From CADEDH01 sp041394285 (GTDB lineage: Bacteria > Actinomycetota > Acidimicrobiia > Acidimicrobiales > SZUA-35), in the NCBI GenBank assembly GCA_041394285.1, contig JAWKIL010000011.1, forward strand, positions 62,001 through 126,000: a DNA stretch of 64,000 bases. The letters are read 5' to 3'. A program made the translations under genes and the position numbers. The notes beneath the pieces are model-generated. The model saw only the letters and a list, made by a program, of their open reading frames with translations, was not told where the DNA came from and searched no databases. Below, in pieces: positions 25,039 to 33,013 of the stretch. The stretch's first letter is position 1; each line of letters opens with the position of its first letter.

Positions 25039-26190
25039 TCATGTGAGCACCTCGGCGTCGTCGGGCGAGAAGATCGTGCGCAAGGCGGCCCACACCTCGG
25101 TATCGGCCCCCACCGAGTGGCACACCACGTTGGGGATGTCGGCCCGGGTCAGGATGCCGAGCAGGTGCTCGCCCGACCAGTGGTAGCGGGTGGACCGCTC
25201 GATCTGGCAGTAGCCCACGAGGTTGGCCACCTCCGCCGTCTGGCCGAGCAGGTCGATCAGGCGCCCGTTGTCGTCGTCCCAGTTGTCACCGTCGGAGCAG
25301 TGGGCCACGAAGATGTTCCAGTCGGCCACCGGGTACCGCTGACGCTGGATGTCGAGCAGCAGGGCGTAGGCCGACGAGCAACGGGTGCCGCCGGCGTCGA
25401 CGATGGAGAAGAAGTGCTGCTCGTCGCACTCGATGGCCTCGGAGTGGTGGGCGATGAACACCACCTCGGTGGTGGTGTAGCGATGGCGGAGGAAGCGGGT
25501 GGCCCACCAGAAGAAGAGGCGGGCGATCCGCCGCTCGAACTGGCCCATCGAGCCCGACACGTCCATCACCAGGAACACCACCGCCTGAGAGGCGGGCCGC
25601 AGCTGCTCCCGGAACGTGAGGTAGCGCAGGTCGTCGCGGTCGAAGTCGCCGATGCCGGCCTTGCCGGCCTGGGCGTTGCGCTTGAGGTTGGCCCGGATCG
25701 TGGCCTTCTTGTCGAGCAGGGGTCCCTTGCGGGCCCGGTCGTCGAAGAAGATGTGCTCGGTGCGCTCCTGGGGGGCGCCCCGGGGGGCGAGGCGGGGCAA
25801 CCCGAGCTGCTCGAACAGGTGCTGCTCCACCTCCTCCATGTCGAGCTCCACCTCGTAGGTGATCTCCCCGTCTCCTCCACCCTCGCCGGCCCCTTCGCCC
25901 CCGGGCTGGCCCTCGGCGTCGGGGCCGCCCAGATCGATCACGTCGCCGTCGCCGACCCCGTCGGCCTGGCCCACGCCCTGCTGGCGCTGACGGTCGAAGA
26001 TGAAGCGCCATTCGCGCTGGCCGGTCACCGGTACCCGGATGCGGCGCTCGGGGCCGGCCGTGATCAGCTCCTCGTCGCCCACCTGGTCGCGGAGGCGCTC
26101 GGCGATCTGCTGACGGACCCGGTCGTGGTTGCGGCGGCGGTCACGCTCGCCGTCGTCGTGGAAGATGCCGGGATCTTGGAGCACGCTCAT
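25039..26190 (-). CDS. yeaH: DUF444 (YeaH-like) protein with von Willebrand A-type MIDAS
   Basis: 383 residues. The N-terminal half is charged (DRRRNHDRVRQQIAERLRDQVGDEELI) with a Gly/Glu/Asp-rich linker. The C-terminal half is a vWA-like fold with the metal site in FLVMDVSGSMGQFERRIARLFFWW (DxSxS) and GTRCSSAYALLLDI. This is the standard middle gene of the prkA operon; in enterobacteria YeaG/YeaH act together under nitrogen starvation and stationary phase. Probably a PrkA partner or substrate. It starts 15 bases after the prkA stop. Confidence 0.9.
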   Translation of the reverse strand: MSVLQDPGIFHDDGERDRRRNHDRVRQQIAERLRDQVGDEELITAGPERRIRVPVTGQREWRFIFDRQRQQGVGQADGVGDGDVIDLGGPDAEGQPGGEGAGEGGGDGEITYEVELDMEEVEQHLFEQLGLPRLAPRGAPQERTEHIFFDDRARKGPLLDKKATIRANLKRNAQAGKAGIGDFDRDDLRYLTFREQLRPASQAVVFLVMDVSGSMGQFERRIARLFFWWATRFLRHRYTTTEVVFIAHHSEAIECDEQHFFSIVDAGGTRCSSAYALLLDIQRQRYPVADWNIFVAHCSDGDNWDDDNGRLIDLLGQTAEVANLVGYCQIERSTRYHWSGEHLLGILTRADIPNVVCHSVGADTEVWAALRTIFSPDDAEVLT

Positions 26191-26205
26191 CGTCGCTGTC
26201 CCCGA

Positions 26206-28170
26206 TCACCGGTTGAGGAGGGCGCCGACGTAGTCGAGCAGGTCGCTGGCGCAGACGGGGCAGTAGCCGCGGCTGTCGCACAGGACCTTGATGACCTCGT
26301 TGAGCCGTTCGGCGTGCTGGGTGTCGGGACTGCGCTTGGACACCGTGATCCGCACGATGTCCTTCATCTCCTCGAACAGGTAGGCCTCGATGGCCCGGCC
26401 CAGCTGCTCATCGGAGTTGTAGGCCAGGGGCCGACCCTTGCGCAGCCACATCCCGATCCGCATCAACACCCCGGACCGGAACCCGTCCTTGGCGTTCTCC
26501 GAGACCCCGATCATCTCCTCCACACCACGGAGCAGCTTCTCGTCGGGATCCCGCTCCTCCCCGGTGATGGGGTCGGTCACCTTCTCCGAACCGCAGTACG
26601 CCTCACAGTGGTTCAGATAGTTCTCCAGCAGGTGCTGGGCCGTGTCGGCGAAGGCCGGCACGAACGCCTTGCGCACCTCGTCCTTCAACTGCCGGTCGAT
26701 CTCCTGCCGGGCCTCGGTCAACAACGCCAGATACGCCTTCTTGGTGTCGTCGCCGATCTGGTGCGACCGCTCGATCGAGGTCCGCAGCGCCCGGATCGCC
26801 ATCACCGTCGTCAGGCAGGGACGGAGCCCGCCGCCAGGCTGGCCGTCGGGGCCGGGGGCGGTCTCGGTCTCGGCCACGGCCCGGCTCAGGGCGTCGATCA
26901 CGAACCGGGGGTCGATCCCTTCCAACCCTTCCCGGGCCGACTGCTTGCGGATCTCGGGCAGCTGGTTCAGCTTGAACTCCCCGGTCTCCTTCCCGTCGTA
27001 CAGATGGAGCTTCTCCACCGGCGACAGGTTCGGATACGGGGTGAGACGCGTCATCACGGCGATGGCCGAGGCGGCCTCGATGGCGTTGGGATCGATGTGG
27101 AAGTCATGATCCGACTGCCCCAACAACTTCCGGTAGATCCGGGCCTCATCCGTCAACCGCACATTGTACGGAACCGGAATCGTGTACAACCGAGACCGCA
27201 ACGCCTCATTCGTCGGATCCGCCATACGCTGCCGAAACTCCGACTCATTCGTATGCGCCAACAACACAATATCCGCATCAATAAACCCAAACTTCGGCAC
27301 CTTGAACTGCCGCTCCTGCGACAACGTCAAAAACTCAACCAAAAACTCCTTCGGATTCTTCAAAAACTCAATACACTCCAACACCCCCCGATTCGCCTTC
27401 GAAAACTCCCCCGCCCAATCCAGAGCACGCGGATCATCATCAGACCCATACGTCTCCAACAACTTGAAATTCACCCCACCCGTCAACTGCTCCGTCGACA
27501 TCGACTTCGGATCCGACGGCGCAAACGTCCCGATCCCCACCCGCCGAGACTCCGAAAACTGCACCCGCACAATCGGGAACCGCTCCGGATCACCCCCGAA
27601 CTCCGACTCCAACCGCAACGCACACACCGGACACAAGCCACCCTCCACCTCCACCCCGGTGTACGCCTTCAACTGCTCCCGCAACGACGGCGCCCCCGGC
27701 TCCGACTCCGACGGAAACAAATGCAGCGGCTCCTCATGCATCGGACACCCCTCCAACGCATACACCGCCCCCCCATCAGTCCGAGACCACGCCTCCAACC
27801 CCCGCTTCAAACACGTAGCAATCGACGACTTCGCACCACCCGGCGGCCCCCACAACAACAAAATCCGCCGCCGCGTCGCATGCCCCCGAGCCGCCGTCCG
27901 AAAATACTCAACCAACTCATCCAACGGACGCGACAACCCAAAAATCTCACCATCAAAAAACGACGCCCGCACCCCCTCCACCGCCTCATCCGGCACAAAC
28001 CCCCCCGCCTCCAACATATGGAACAACCGGGCATGCGCCCGATCAGCCACCGTCGGACACCCCCGCACCAACTCCACATACTCCTCGAGATGGATCGTGC
28101 GATCCTGCTCCTGGCGCCGTTCCATCGTTGCCTTACGGAACTGGGCGAAGAGCTCGGTTTCCGTTTCCAC
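26206..28170 (-). CDS. prkA: PrkA serine protein kinase / AAA+ protein
   Basis: 654 residues (E. coli YeaG is about 640). The GTG at 28170 has GGAGGT 4 bases upstream. The AAA+ Walker A is RRILLLWGPPGGAKSSIA (about 105-120), followed by a cysteine pair (GGLCPVCALRLE), a Walker-B-like FIDADIVLLAHTN, and the C-terminal kinase-like PrkA domain ending with a second pair (GYCPVCASDLL). PrkA was described as a Ser kinase and later as an ATP-dependent Lon-type protease in Bacillus; activity here is open. Odd: codons about 30-347 (27130-28080) use T- and G-ending codons (TTG, GAT, ATT, CAT, GCG) while both flanks use C-ending ones, so the gene looks mosaic. First gene of the prkA-DUF444-spoVR operon. 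A weak SigF-like site (GTTT-N16-GGGCAA, 28256-28281) lies upstream. Confidence 0.9.
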   Translation of the reverse strand: METETELFAQFRKATMERRQEQDRTIHLEEYVELVRGCPTVADRAHARLFHMLEAGGFVPDEAVEGVRASFFDGEIFGLSRPLDELVEYFRTAARGHATRRRILLLWGPPGGAKSSIATCLKRGLEAWSRTDGGAVYALEGCPMHEEPLHLFPSESEPGAPSLREQLKAYTGVEVEGGLCPVCALRLESEFGGDPERFPIVRVQFSESRRVGIGTFAPSDPKSMSTEQLTGGVNFKLLETYGSDDDPRALDWAGEFSKANRGVLECIEFLKNPKEFLVEFLTLSQERQFKVPKFGFIDADIVLLAHTNESEFRQRMADPTNEALRSRLYTIPVPYNVRLTDEARIYRKLLGQSDHDFHIDPNAIEAASAIAVMTRLTPYPNLSPVEKLHLYDGKETGEFKLNQLPEIRKQSAREGLEGIDPRFVIDALSRAVAETETAPGPDGQPGGGLRPCLTTVMAIRALRTSIERSHQIGDDTKKAYLALLTEARQEIDRQLKDEVRKAFVPAFADTAQHLLENYLNHCEAYCGSEKVTDPITGEERDPDEKLLRGVEEMIGVSENAKDGFRSGVLMRIGMWLRKGRPLAYNSDEQLGRAIEAYLFEEMKDIVRITVSKRSPDTQHAERLNEVIKVLCDSRGYCPVCASDLLDYVGALLNR

Positions 28171-28250
28171 TGCGACCTCCCTATTACGGCAGCAGTAACG
28201 CCCCGGAGCGCTAGTGACCGCTACGGTTGCGGTCGGGCTGCGCCGTGACG

Positions 28251-28301
28251 AGCCTTTGCCCCGGCCCGCCCCCGGGGAAACGTGTCGAATGGGCAAAGGC
28301 T
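28251..28301. repeat. Inverted repeat in the prkA/hemerythrin divergent region
   Basis: AGCCTTTGCCC (28251-28261) and its exact complement GGGCAAAGGCT (28291-28301), 29 bases apart, in the 269-base region between two divergent genes. The left arm overlaps a weak SigF-like -10 (GGGCAA on the minus strand), so it may be an operator. Confidence 0.45.
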
Positions 28302-28439
28302 GACGATGCACTCGGCTCCCGGCACCGCTCGTCGACAGCCGGCCCCAGACCACCGGTCCACGGCTTGAGCCGGCCCCACGAGGGGTAACGCCGCCGCACC
28401 AGCGCCGCCATCCGGCGGCGGGCGAGGAGGCCCGACACC

Positions 28440-30035
28440 ATGCTCACCTACCAGGCCAACCCGGCCGACGTCGACCACATGATCGCCGACGACCATCTCA
28501 TCGTGGAGCAGCAGTTCCTGTGCCTGGAGTCGGGCCGGGGCGACCGGCGGGCGCTGGTGGACCAGGTCGCCTTCGAGCTGACGCTCCACGCCACCGCCGA
28601 GGAGCGGGTGATCTATCCCGCCCTGCGGGACGCCGGGCTCGATCCGGAGGCCGACCTGGCCACCTCGGAGCACCAGACGGTCAAGGAGCTGCTGGTGGTG
28701 CTGGACCGCGAGGACCCGGGGACATCCGAGTTCGAGGACGCGCTGAGCGAGCTGATCCGGGCCGTCCGCCACCACGTGATCGAGGAGGAGGGCCGGCTAC
28801 TGCCCCAGCTCCGGGTATCGGTGGGTCCCGAGGGCATGGTCGAGCTGGGCCAGCAGTTCCTCGAGGCCAAGCGGAGCGCACCCACCCGGTCCCATCCCCA
28901 CGCCCCGTCCACCGGGATCGGCCACGCCCTGACCGACGTGGCCGCCCGCATCGTCGACCTGGCCCGCGACATCGCCTCCGGCCGCCAGGAACGGCTCGCC
29001 ACCGACGCCACCGGGCGCCTGGTGCCCCAGGCCCAGGCGATCGCCGACGCCTACGCCTCGCTCGGCCCTCAGCCGGTGGAGATCCTCACCCCGGACCTGG
29101 CCCGGCGCCAACCAGGGCCTGACGCCGGGGTGCGGGCCGTGCTGGAGGCGGCCGGCGCCCACGGCCCCGAACCGGTGGGCTCGGTGGAGGACATCGCCAT
29201 CCCCGATGCGGCGGGCGGCGAACAGACCCTGCGGGTGTACCGGCCGCTCGACCCGGGACCGGCCGGGGACGGCCCGCAACCGGTGATCCTGTGGATCCAC
29301 GGCGGCGGGTGGGTGCTGTACGACATCGACACCTACGACGCCTCGTGCCGCGGTCTGTGCAACAAGACGGGCGCCGTGGTGGTGTCGCCCGACTACCGGC
29401 GATCGCCCGAGGCACCGTTTCCCTCCGCCTACGACGACGTGCTGGCGGCGTGGCGGTGGGGGGCGGCCCACGCCGCCGATCTCGGCGTCGATCCCGATCG
29501 CATGGCCATCGGGGGCGAGTCGGTGGGGGGAACGATGGCCGCCGCCACCGCCCTCGCCCTGCGGGGAGACGGCGGCACCGGGGATCCGGCCCCGTCGGCG
29601 CTGGTGTGTGTGTACCCGCTCACCACAGCCGAGGAGCTGGGTGACTCGATGGTGGAGGAGGCCGATGCCCGACCGCTCAACAAGGCCGTGCTGTCGTGGA
29701 TGGCCATGCACGCCTTCGCCCACACCCCCGACGCCGTTGCCGACTGGCGGGTCGACCTGCTCTCGGTGGGTGCCGACCGCCTCGGCCTGTTGCCCCCGAC
29801 GTTGATCGTGCTGGCCGAACGTGACCCGCTGCGAAGCCAGGGCCAGCAGCTGGCCGACCAGATGCGAGCGGCCGGCGTGGACGTGGCCTGCACCACCTAC
29901 GCCGGGGTCATGCACGAGTTCTTCGGCGCCGCCGCCGTGCTCGACGAGGCGGAACGAGCCCAGCGGGAAGCGGCCGAGCTGTTCCTGCGCGGATTCGGCG
30001 TGGCCCCTATCGGCGCGGGACCAGCGAACCGCTGA
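28440..30035 (+). CDS. Hemerythrin-like domain fused to an HSL-type alpha/beta esterase
   Basis: 531 residues; GGAGG precedes the ATG. Residues 1-150 are a hemerythrin/HHE domain with expected di-iron ligands: His in ADDHLIVEQ, HATAEE, SEHQTV, and RHHVIEEE. A Pro/Ala/His linker follows (about 150-255). Residues about 270-525 are a hormone-sensitive-lipase-type hydrolase: HGGGWVLY oxyanion motif, nucleophile Ser in GGESVGG, Asp in LAERDPL, and His in VMHEFFG. Hemerythrin domains sense or bind oxygen, NO or iron; HSL esterases cleave short-chain esters. I infer an esterase gated by oxygen or redox state, or simply two coupled activities. The architecture is unusual. A good SigF promoter lies just downstream for the next gene. 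Confidence 0.8.
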   Translation: MLTYQANPADVDHMIADDHLIVEQQFLCLESGRGDRRALVDQVAFELTLHATAEERVIYPALRDAGLDPEADLATSEHQTVKELLVVLDREDPGTSEFEDALSELIRAVRHHVIEEEGRLLPQLRVSVGPEGMVELGQQFLEAKRSAPTRSHPHAPSTGIGHALTDVAARIVDLARDIASGRQERLATDATGRLVPQAQAIADAYASLGPQPVEILTPDLARRQPGPDAGVRAVLEAAGAHGPEPVGSVEDIAIPDAAGGEQTLRVYRPLDPGPAGDGPQPVILWIHGGGWVLYDIDTYDASCRGLCNKTGAVVVSPDYRRSPEAPFPSAYDDVLAAWRWGAAHAADLGVDPDRMAIGGESVGGTMAAATALALRGDGGTGDPAPSALVCVYPLTTAEELGDSMVEEADARPLNKAVLSWMAMHAFAHTPDAVADWRVDLLSVGADRLGLLPPTLIVLAERDPLRSQGQQLADQMRAAGVDVACTTYAGVMHEFFGAAAVLDEAERAQREAAELFLRGFGVAPIGAGPANR

Positions 30036-30047
30036 CACCTGATGTCG

Positions 30048-30072
30048 GTTTCCCCTGTCCGAGACGGGGTAC
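30048..30072 (+). promoter_or_regulatory. SigF-type promoter of the GlsB-like gene
   Basis: GTTT (30048-30051), 15 bases, GGGTAC (30067-30072), 13 bases after the esterase stop and 75 bases before the next ATG. Confidence 0.75.
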
Positions 30073-30147
30073 TCGCCCCGACGTACAACCAAGTGCGACC
30101 CGGACGGCCCGAACGGGAGCCCGGTAGATACAGCTAAGGAGGAGCCA

Positions 30148-30444
30148 ATGCTCGGCTTCATCATTTACCTCATCATCATCGGGCTCATTGCCGGCTTCGT
30201 CGCCCGCTTCCTCGTGCCCGGTCCCGACCCGATGGGCGTGGTGGCAACGATCGTTCTCGGCATCGTCGGTTCGTTCATCGGCGGCTTCCTCGGCTGGGCC
30301 ATATTCGGCAAGGACTTCAGCGAGGGCGCCCTCCAACCTTCCGGTGTGATCGGCTCGATCATCGGTGCCGTCATCGCCCTGCTCATCTGGCGCATGGTCG
30401 ACTCCCGCTCGGCCACCGGCCGCCACACCGGTCACCACATCTGA
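30148..30444 (+). CDS. GlsB/YeaQ/YmgE-family stress-response membrane protein
   Basis: 98 residues. Three Gly-rich hydrophobic helices: MLGFIIYLIIIGLIAGFVARFL, then GVVATIVLGIVGSFIGGFLGWAIF, then GVIGSIIGAVIALLIWRM. This is the transglycosylase-associated (YeaQ) pattern; the name is historical and no enzyme activity is expected. AAGGAGGA lies 5 bases before the ATG, one of the best ribosome sites in the window. A SigF-type promoter and a strong terminator hairpin bracket it as its own unit. Confidence 0.9.
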   Translation: MLGFIIYLIIIGLIAGFVARFLVPGPDPMGVVATIVLGIVGSFIGGFLGWAIFGKDFSEGALQPSGVIGSIIGAVIALLIWRMVDSRSATGRHTGHHI

Positions 30445-30458
30445 TCCACCTCCACCCC

Positions 30459-30501
30459 GAGCCGCCGCCCTCCCGGTGAGAACCGAGGGGGGCGGCGGCT
30501 C
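30459..30501 (+). terminator. Long GC hairpin after the GlsB-like gene
   Basis: GAGCCGCCGCCCTCC pairs with GGGGGGCGGCGGCTC over 15 positions with one G-T pair; CGGT/ACCG pair inside. It starts 14 bases after the stop. Confidence 0.75.
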
Positions 30502-30517
30502 CATCGCGCCCGGTGCG

Positions 30518-30778
30518 CTAGGACACCGGACCGGGGAGCGGCTCGGGCCCCGGAGCCGGACCCGGACCGGGTTCGGGGCCGGGGACGGGACCCGGACCCG
30601 GCTCAGGACCGGGAACCGGGCCGGGACCAGGTTCGGGTACGGGAATGGGCTGGGGCCCGGGTTCGGGCACCGGTATGGGCTGGGGACCGGGCTCGGGGAG
30701 CGGACCAGGGGTCGGGTCGGGGGCCGGCGACGGCACGACCGGGTCGGGGATGATCGTCGATTGCGGGTGGTACGGCAT
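30518..30778 (-). CDS. Small proline-rich repeat protein
   Basis: 86 residues from the ATG at 30778. After a short start (MPYHPQSTIIPDPVVPSP) it is almost entirely Pro, Gly, Glu and Gln in decapeptide units such as PEPGPQPIPV (twice) and PEPGPGPVPG (repeated). No signal peptide is seen from this start, and the frame is open further upstream, to 30988. The tandem DNA repeats are visible on both strands. It is either a small disordered protein or a repeat tract with an incidental open frame; lack of a clear ribosome site keeps confidence low. Confidence 0.35.
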   Translation of the reverse strand: MPYHPQSTIIPDPVVPSPAPDPTPGPLPEPGPQPIPVPEPGPQPIPVPEPGPGPVPGPEPGPGPVPGPEPGPGPAPGPEPLPGPVS

Positions 30779-30969
30779 CCGTCGCCCTGTGCCCGGCGGC
30801 CCGGGACACGAAACCGGTTTCACTTCCGGCCCGGCCGGGTACCGCCTCGGCGGACGAGCCCCGGGGAGTGACGTGGTGCCACCGCGTCGGTTCGACCCGG
30901 TCCCCGAGGGACCCGACCAGCAGAACCGACCGGGCCTCGGCCCGCCGAGCCGGAGTACAGTTGCCCCAG

Positions 30970-31278
30970 ATGGATTCACAACCGTCACGCATCTCGATCG
31001 ATGACAGTCCCAACCGGCTCAAGGTGGTCGGTGTGGTCGATTCCCACACCGCAAGCCAGCTCCGCGACGCGATCATCGCCCACGGCCATACCGACGACGA
31101 CCTGGTGCTCGACCTGGCCGACGTCGAATTCATCGATTCCTCCGGGCTCCGGATCATCGTCAACGCCCACTCCGAGCTCGAGGCGGCCAGCCGTCGGCTG
31201 GTCCTGACCAACACCAGCTCCGCCGTCACCCGGTTGCTCGAGATCACCGGGCTGCACGAGCACCTCCACGTCCACTGA
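30970..31278 (+). CDS. rsbV: RsbV-like anti-sigma factor antagonist (STAS) of the SigF cassette
   Basis: 102 residues. The STAS fold runs RISIDDSPNRLKVVGVVDSHTASQLRDAI, then LVLDLADVEFIDSSGLRIIVNAH, with the phosphorylatable Ser in DSSGL, then LVLTNTSSAVTRLLEITGLHEHL. When dephosphorylated it would bind the anti-sigma protein and free SigF. First of four same-strand genes (rsbV, two RsbW-like genes, sigF) with tight spacing: 5 bases to the next gene. No clear SigF-type promoter was found directly upstream. Confidence 0.85.
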   Translation: MDSQPSRISIDDSPNRLKVVGVVDSHTASQLRDAIIAHGHTDDDLVLDLADVEFIDSSGLRIIVNAHSELEAASRRLVLTNTSSAVTRLLEITGLHEHLHVH

Positions 31279-31283
31279 GCCGG

Positions 31284-31799
31284 GTGTCGATGCTGGTGAC
31301 CGCCCCGGACCGCAGCCCTGACAACGGCCAGGCGGCATCCAACGGCGGTGCCTCCCCCGTTCCGGGGGCGGATCCGACGGATTTTCACGGCACCTACGCC
31401 GGAGTAGACGGGGCGCTGGCCGAGATCCGGGCCGACGTGTCCCGGTGGTTCGCCGAACGGGGCTTCTCGGCTGCCGCCATCGACCGGGCCGCCCTGACGG
31501 TCAGCGAGCTGAGCTCCAACGCCATCGAAGCCGGACCCGGCCACCCGCTGGACGTCCGGCTCACCTTCCATGCCGGCCCGCCATCCCGGGCCGCGATCAC
31601 GGTCACCAACGTCACCCTGGGCGGCACCCCGCCGCCCAGAGACCGATGGGCTCCGACCGATCCCCTGGCTCCCCGGGGCCGGGGCCTGGCCATCGTCGAC
31701 GCCCTGTCGGACGAGGTACAGGTCGACTCGACCGTTCCCGGTCGGGTCACGGTCACGGCCCACCTGTCCGATTCGACAGCCCCGCTGTCGGCCGACTGA
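31284..31799 (+). CDS. RsbW-like HATPase protein (anti-sigma kinase candidate)
   Basis: 171 residues; GTG at 31284, or ATG two codons on. The GHKL fold shows an N-box ALTVSELSSNAIEAG (E-L-x2-N) and a G2-like RGRGLAIVDALSDEVQV. The G1 box D-x-G-x-G is replaced by a NVTLGG stretch, so ATP binding may be weakened. It is expected to phosphorylate the STAS protein encoded just upstream and/or hold a sigma factor. Two HATPase-like genes between rsbV and sigF suggest split roles: this one better conserved as a kinase, the next as the sigma holder. Confidence 0.75.
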   Translation: MSMLVTAPDRSPDNGQAASNGGASPVPGADPTDFHGTYAGVDGALAEIRADVSRWFAERGFSAAAIDRAALTVSELSSNAIEAGPGHPLDVRLTFHAGPPSRAAITVTNVTLGGTPPPRDRWAPTDPLAPRGRGLAIVDALSDEVQVDSTVPGRVTVTAHLSDSTAPLSAD

Positions 31800-31862
31800 C
31801 AGCCCCCCGCTGTCGCCTCCCCCGCAATCCCACTCACCACCGAACCCGAAGGCCCCGACTCC

Positions 31863-32255
31863 ATGATCATCGACAAGACCGAGATCACCGTGACCATCCC
31901 CGCCAACTCCCGCTTCGTGGCGCTGGCCCGGGTGACTGCGGCCAGCCTGGCTGCCGAGCTCGACTTCACGGTGGACGAGATCAGTGACGTGACCGTCGCC
32001 GCCGACGAGGTGACGTCGCTCGTCATCGAGTGGGCCGAGGACAACGAGATCCCGCTGATACAGCTGCGCTACCAGCTCCGCGACGACACCCTGGAGATGG
32101 AGGCGGCGGTCGAGACCGCCACGCTCACCGCCAGCCAGGAGATGCTGGTGCTCGACGACATCACCCGCCAGATCCTGGGGGCCGTGGTCGACGCGTTCGA
32201 CATCCGCGAAGGCTGCGGGCGGATCCTCAAGCGGCGCGCCGCGGTCGCCCGATGA
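31863..32255 (+). CDS. rsbW: Anti-SigF factor (RsbW/UsfX-like)
   Basis: 130 residues. It is the size and strand pattern of RsbW/UsfX: ITVTIPANSRFVALARVTAASLAAELDF, then VDEISDVTVAADEVTSLVIEWA. The N-box Asn is replaced (EVTSL) and no clear G1 or G2 glycine box is visible. Its stop overlaps the sigF start (ATGA), the same coupling as usfX-sigF in mycobacteria, which is the best argument that it is the direct SigF inhibitor. Kinase activity is doubtful given the lost motifs. Confidence 0.8.
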   Translation: MIIDKTEITVTIPANSRFVALARVTAASLAAELDFTVDEISDVTVAADEVTSLVIEWAEDNEIPLIQLRYQLRDDTLEMEAAVETATLTASQEMLVLDDITRQILGAVVDAFDIREGCGRILKRRAAVAR

Positions 32256-33013
32256 GCACGGCGGCGGGCCGGCCCGGCCCGACCGACGAGGAGCTGTTCC
32301 GCAAGTTGGCCGAGACCAAACGGCGCAGCGTCCGCAATCAGCTCGTTGACCGCCACATCGGCTTCGCCCGCCACATCGCCAAGCGGTACTCCAACCGGGG
32401 CATCGCCGACGACGACCTGAACCAGATCGCGCTGCTGGCCCTGGTCAAGGCCGTCGACCGCTACGACCCCGACTTCGGCGCCACGTTCACCGCCTTCGCC
32501 GGGCGCACCATCGAGGGCGAGATCAAGCGCCACTTCCGGGACGCGGCGTGGGCCGTGCGGGTGCCCCGATCGGCCAAGGAGCTCCATCTCCTCGTGCGCC
32601 AGACCACCGACGACCTCCATCACGAGCTGGGCCGCTCGCCCACGGTCAAGGACATCGCCGCCCGCCTCGAGATCAGCACCGACGAGGTGGTGGGCGCCCT
32701 GGGGGCGGCCGCCGCCTACAGCTCGGGCAGCCTCGACGCCCTGGGCGCCACCGACTCCGCCGCCCCCGACCGGTCCCGCTACCTGGCCACCGACGACGAG
32801 CGGCTGGAGCTGGCCCCCAACCGGGTGCTGGTGGAGCAGCTGATCGCCACCCTGCCGCCCCGCGAGCAGGAGATCGTGCGGCTCCGCTTCTTCGCCGAGC
32901 TGAGCCAGACCGAGATCGCCGACCGGGTCGGCGTCAGCCAGATGCACGTCTCCCGGTTGCTCCGCCGCTCGTTCACCATGATGCGGCGAGCGGCCGAGCA
33001 ACCGGTGCGTTAG
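32252..33013 (+). CDS. sigF: RNA polymerase sigma factor, SigB/SigF family
   Basis: 253 residues. Region 2 (ARHIAKRYSNRGIADDDLNQIALLALVKAVDRYDPDFGATFTAFAGRTIEGEIKRHFRD) continues into AWAVRVPRSAKEL, the SigB/F/G signature. Region 3 is GRSPTVKDIAARLEISTDEV, and region 4 is LPPREQEIVRLRFFAELSQTEIADRVGVSQMHVSRLLRR. It is the alternative sigma factor for general stress. The GTTT-N15/16-GGGTA sites through this window match the promoter class such sigma factors read (GTTT...GGGTAT/C in Bacillus SigB and mycobacterial SigF). It is translationally coupled to its anti-sigma gene, and its TAG stop overlaps the convergent TAA at 33010 by three bases. Confidence 0.95.
   Translation: MSTAAGRPGPTDEELFRKLAETKRRSVRNQLVDRHIGFARHIAKRYSNRGIADDDLNQIALLALVKAVDRYDPDFGATFTAFAGRTIEGEIKRHFRDAAWAVRVPRSAKELHLLVRQTTDDLHHELGRSPTVKDIAARLEISTDEVVGALGAAAAYSSGSLDALGATDSAAPDRSRYLATDDERLELAPNRVLVEQLIATLPPREQEIVRLRFFAELSQTEIADRVGVSQMHVSRLLRRSFTMMRRAAEQPVR

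Noticed and set aside
25117..28248. A 1043-codon open frame on the plus strand opposite the prkA-DUF444 operon
   Set aside because: It is the mirror of real coding DNA in a GC-rich genome; its sequence has no domain and degenerates into Arg/Pro/Gln/His repeats where prkA codon usage changes.
30365..30871. Plus-strand frame of RTRTGFG/GYGNGLG-like repeats
   Set aside because: It is the opposite strand of the Pro-rich repeat tract; composition follows from the DNA repeat.
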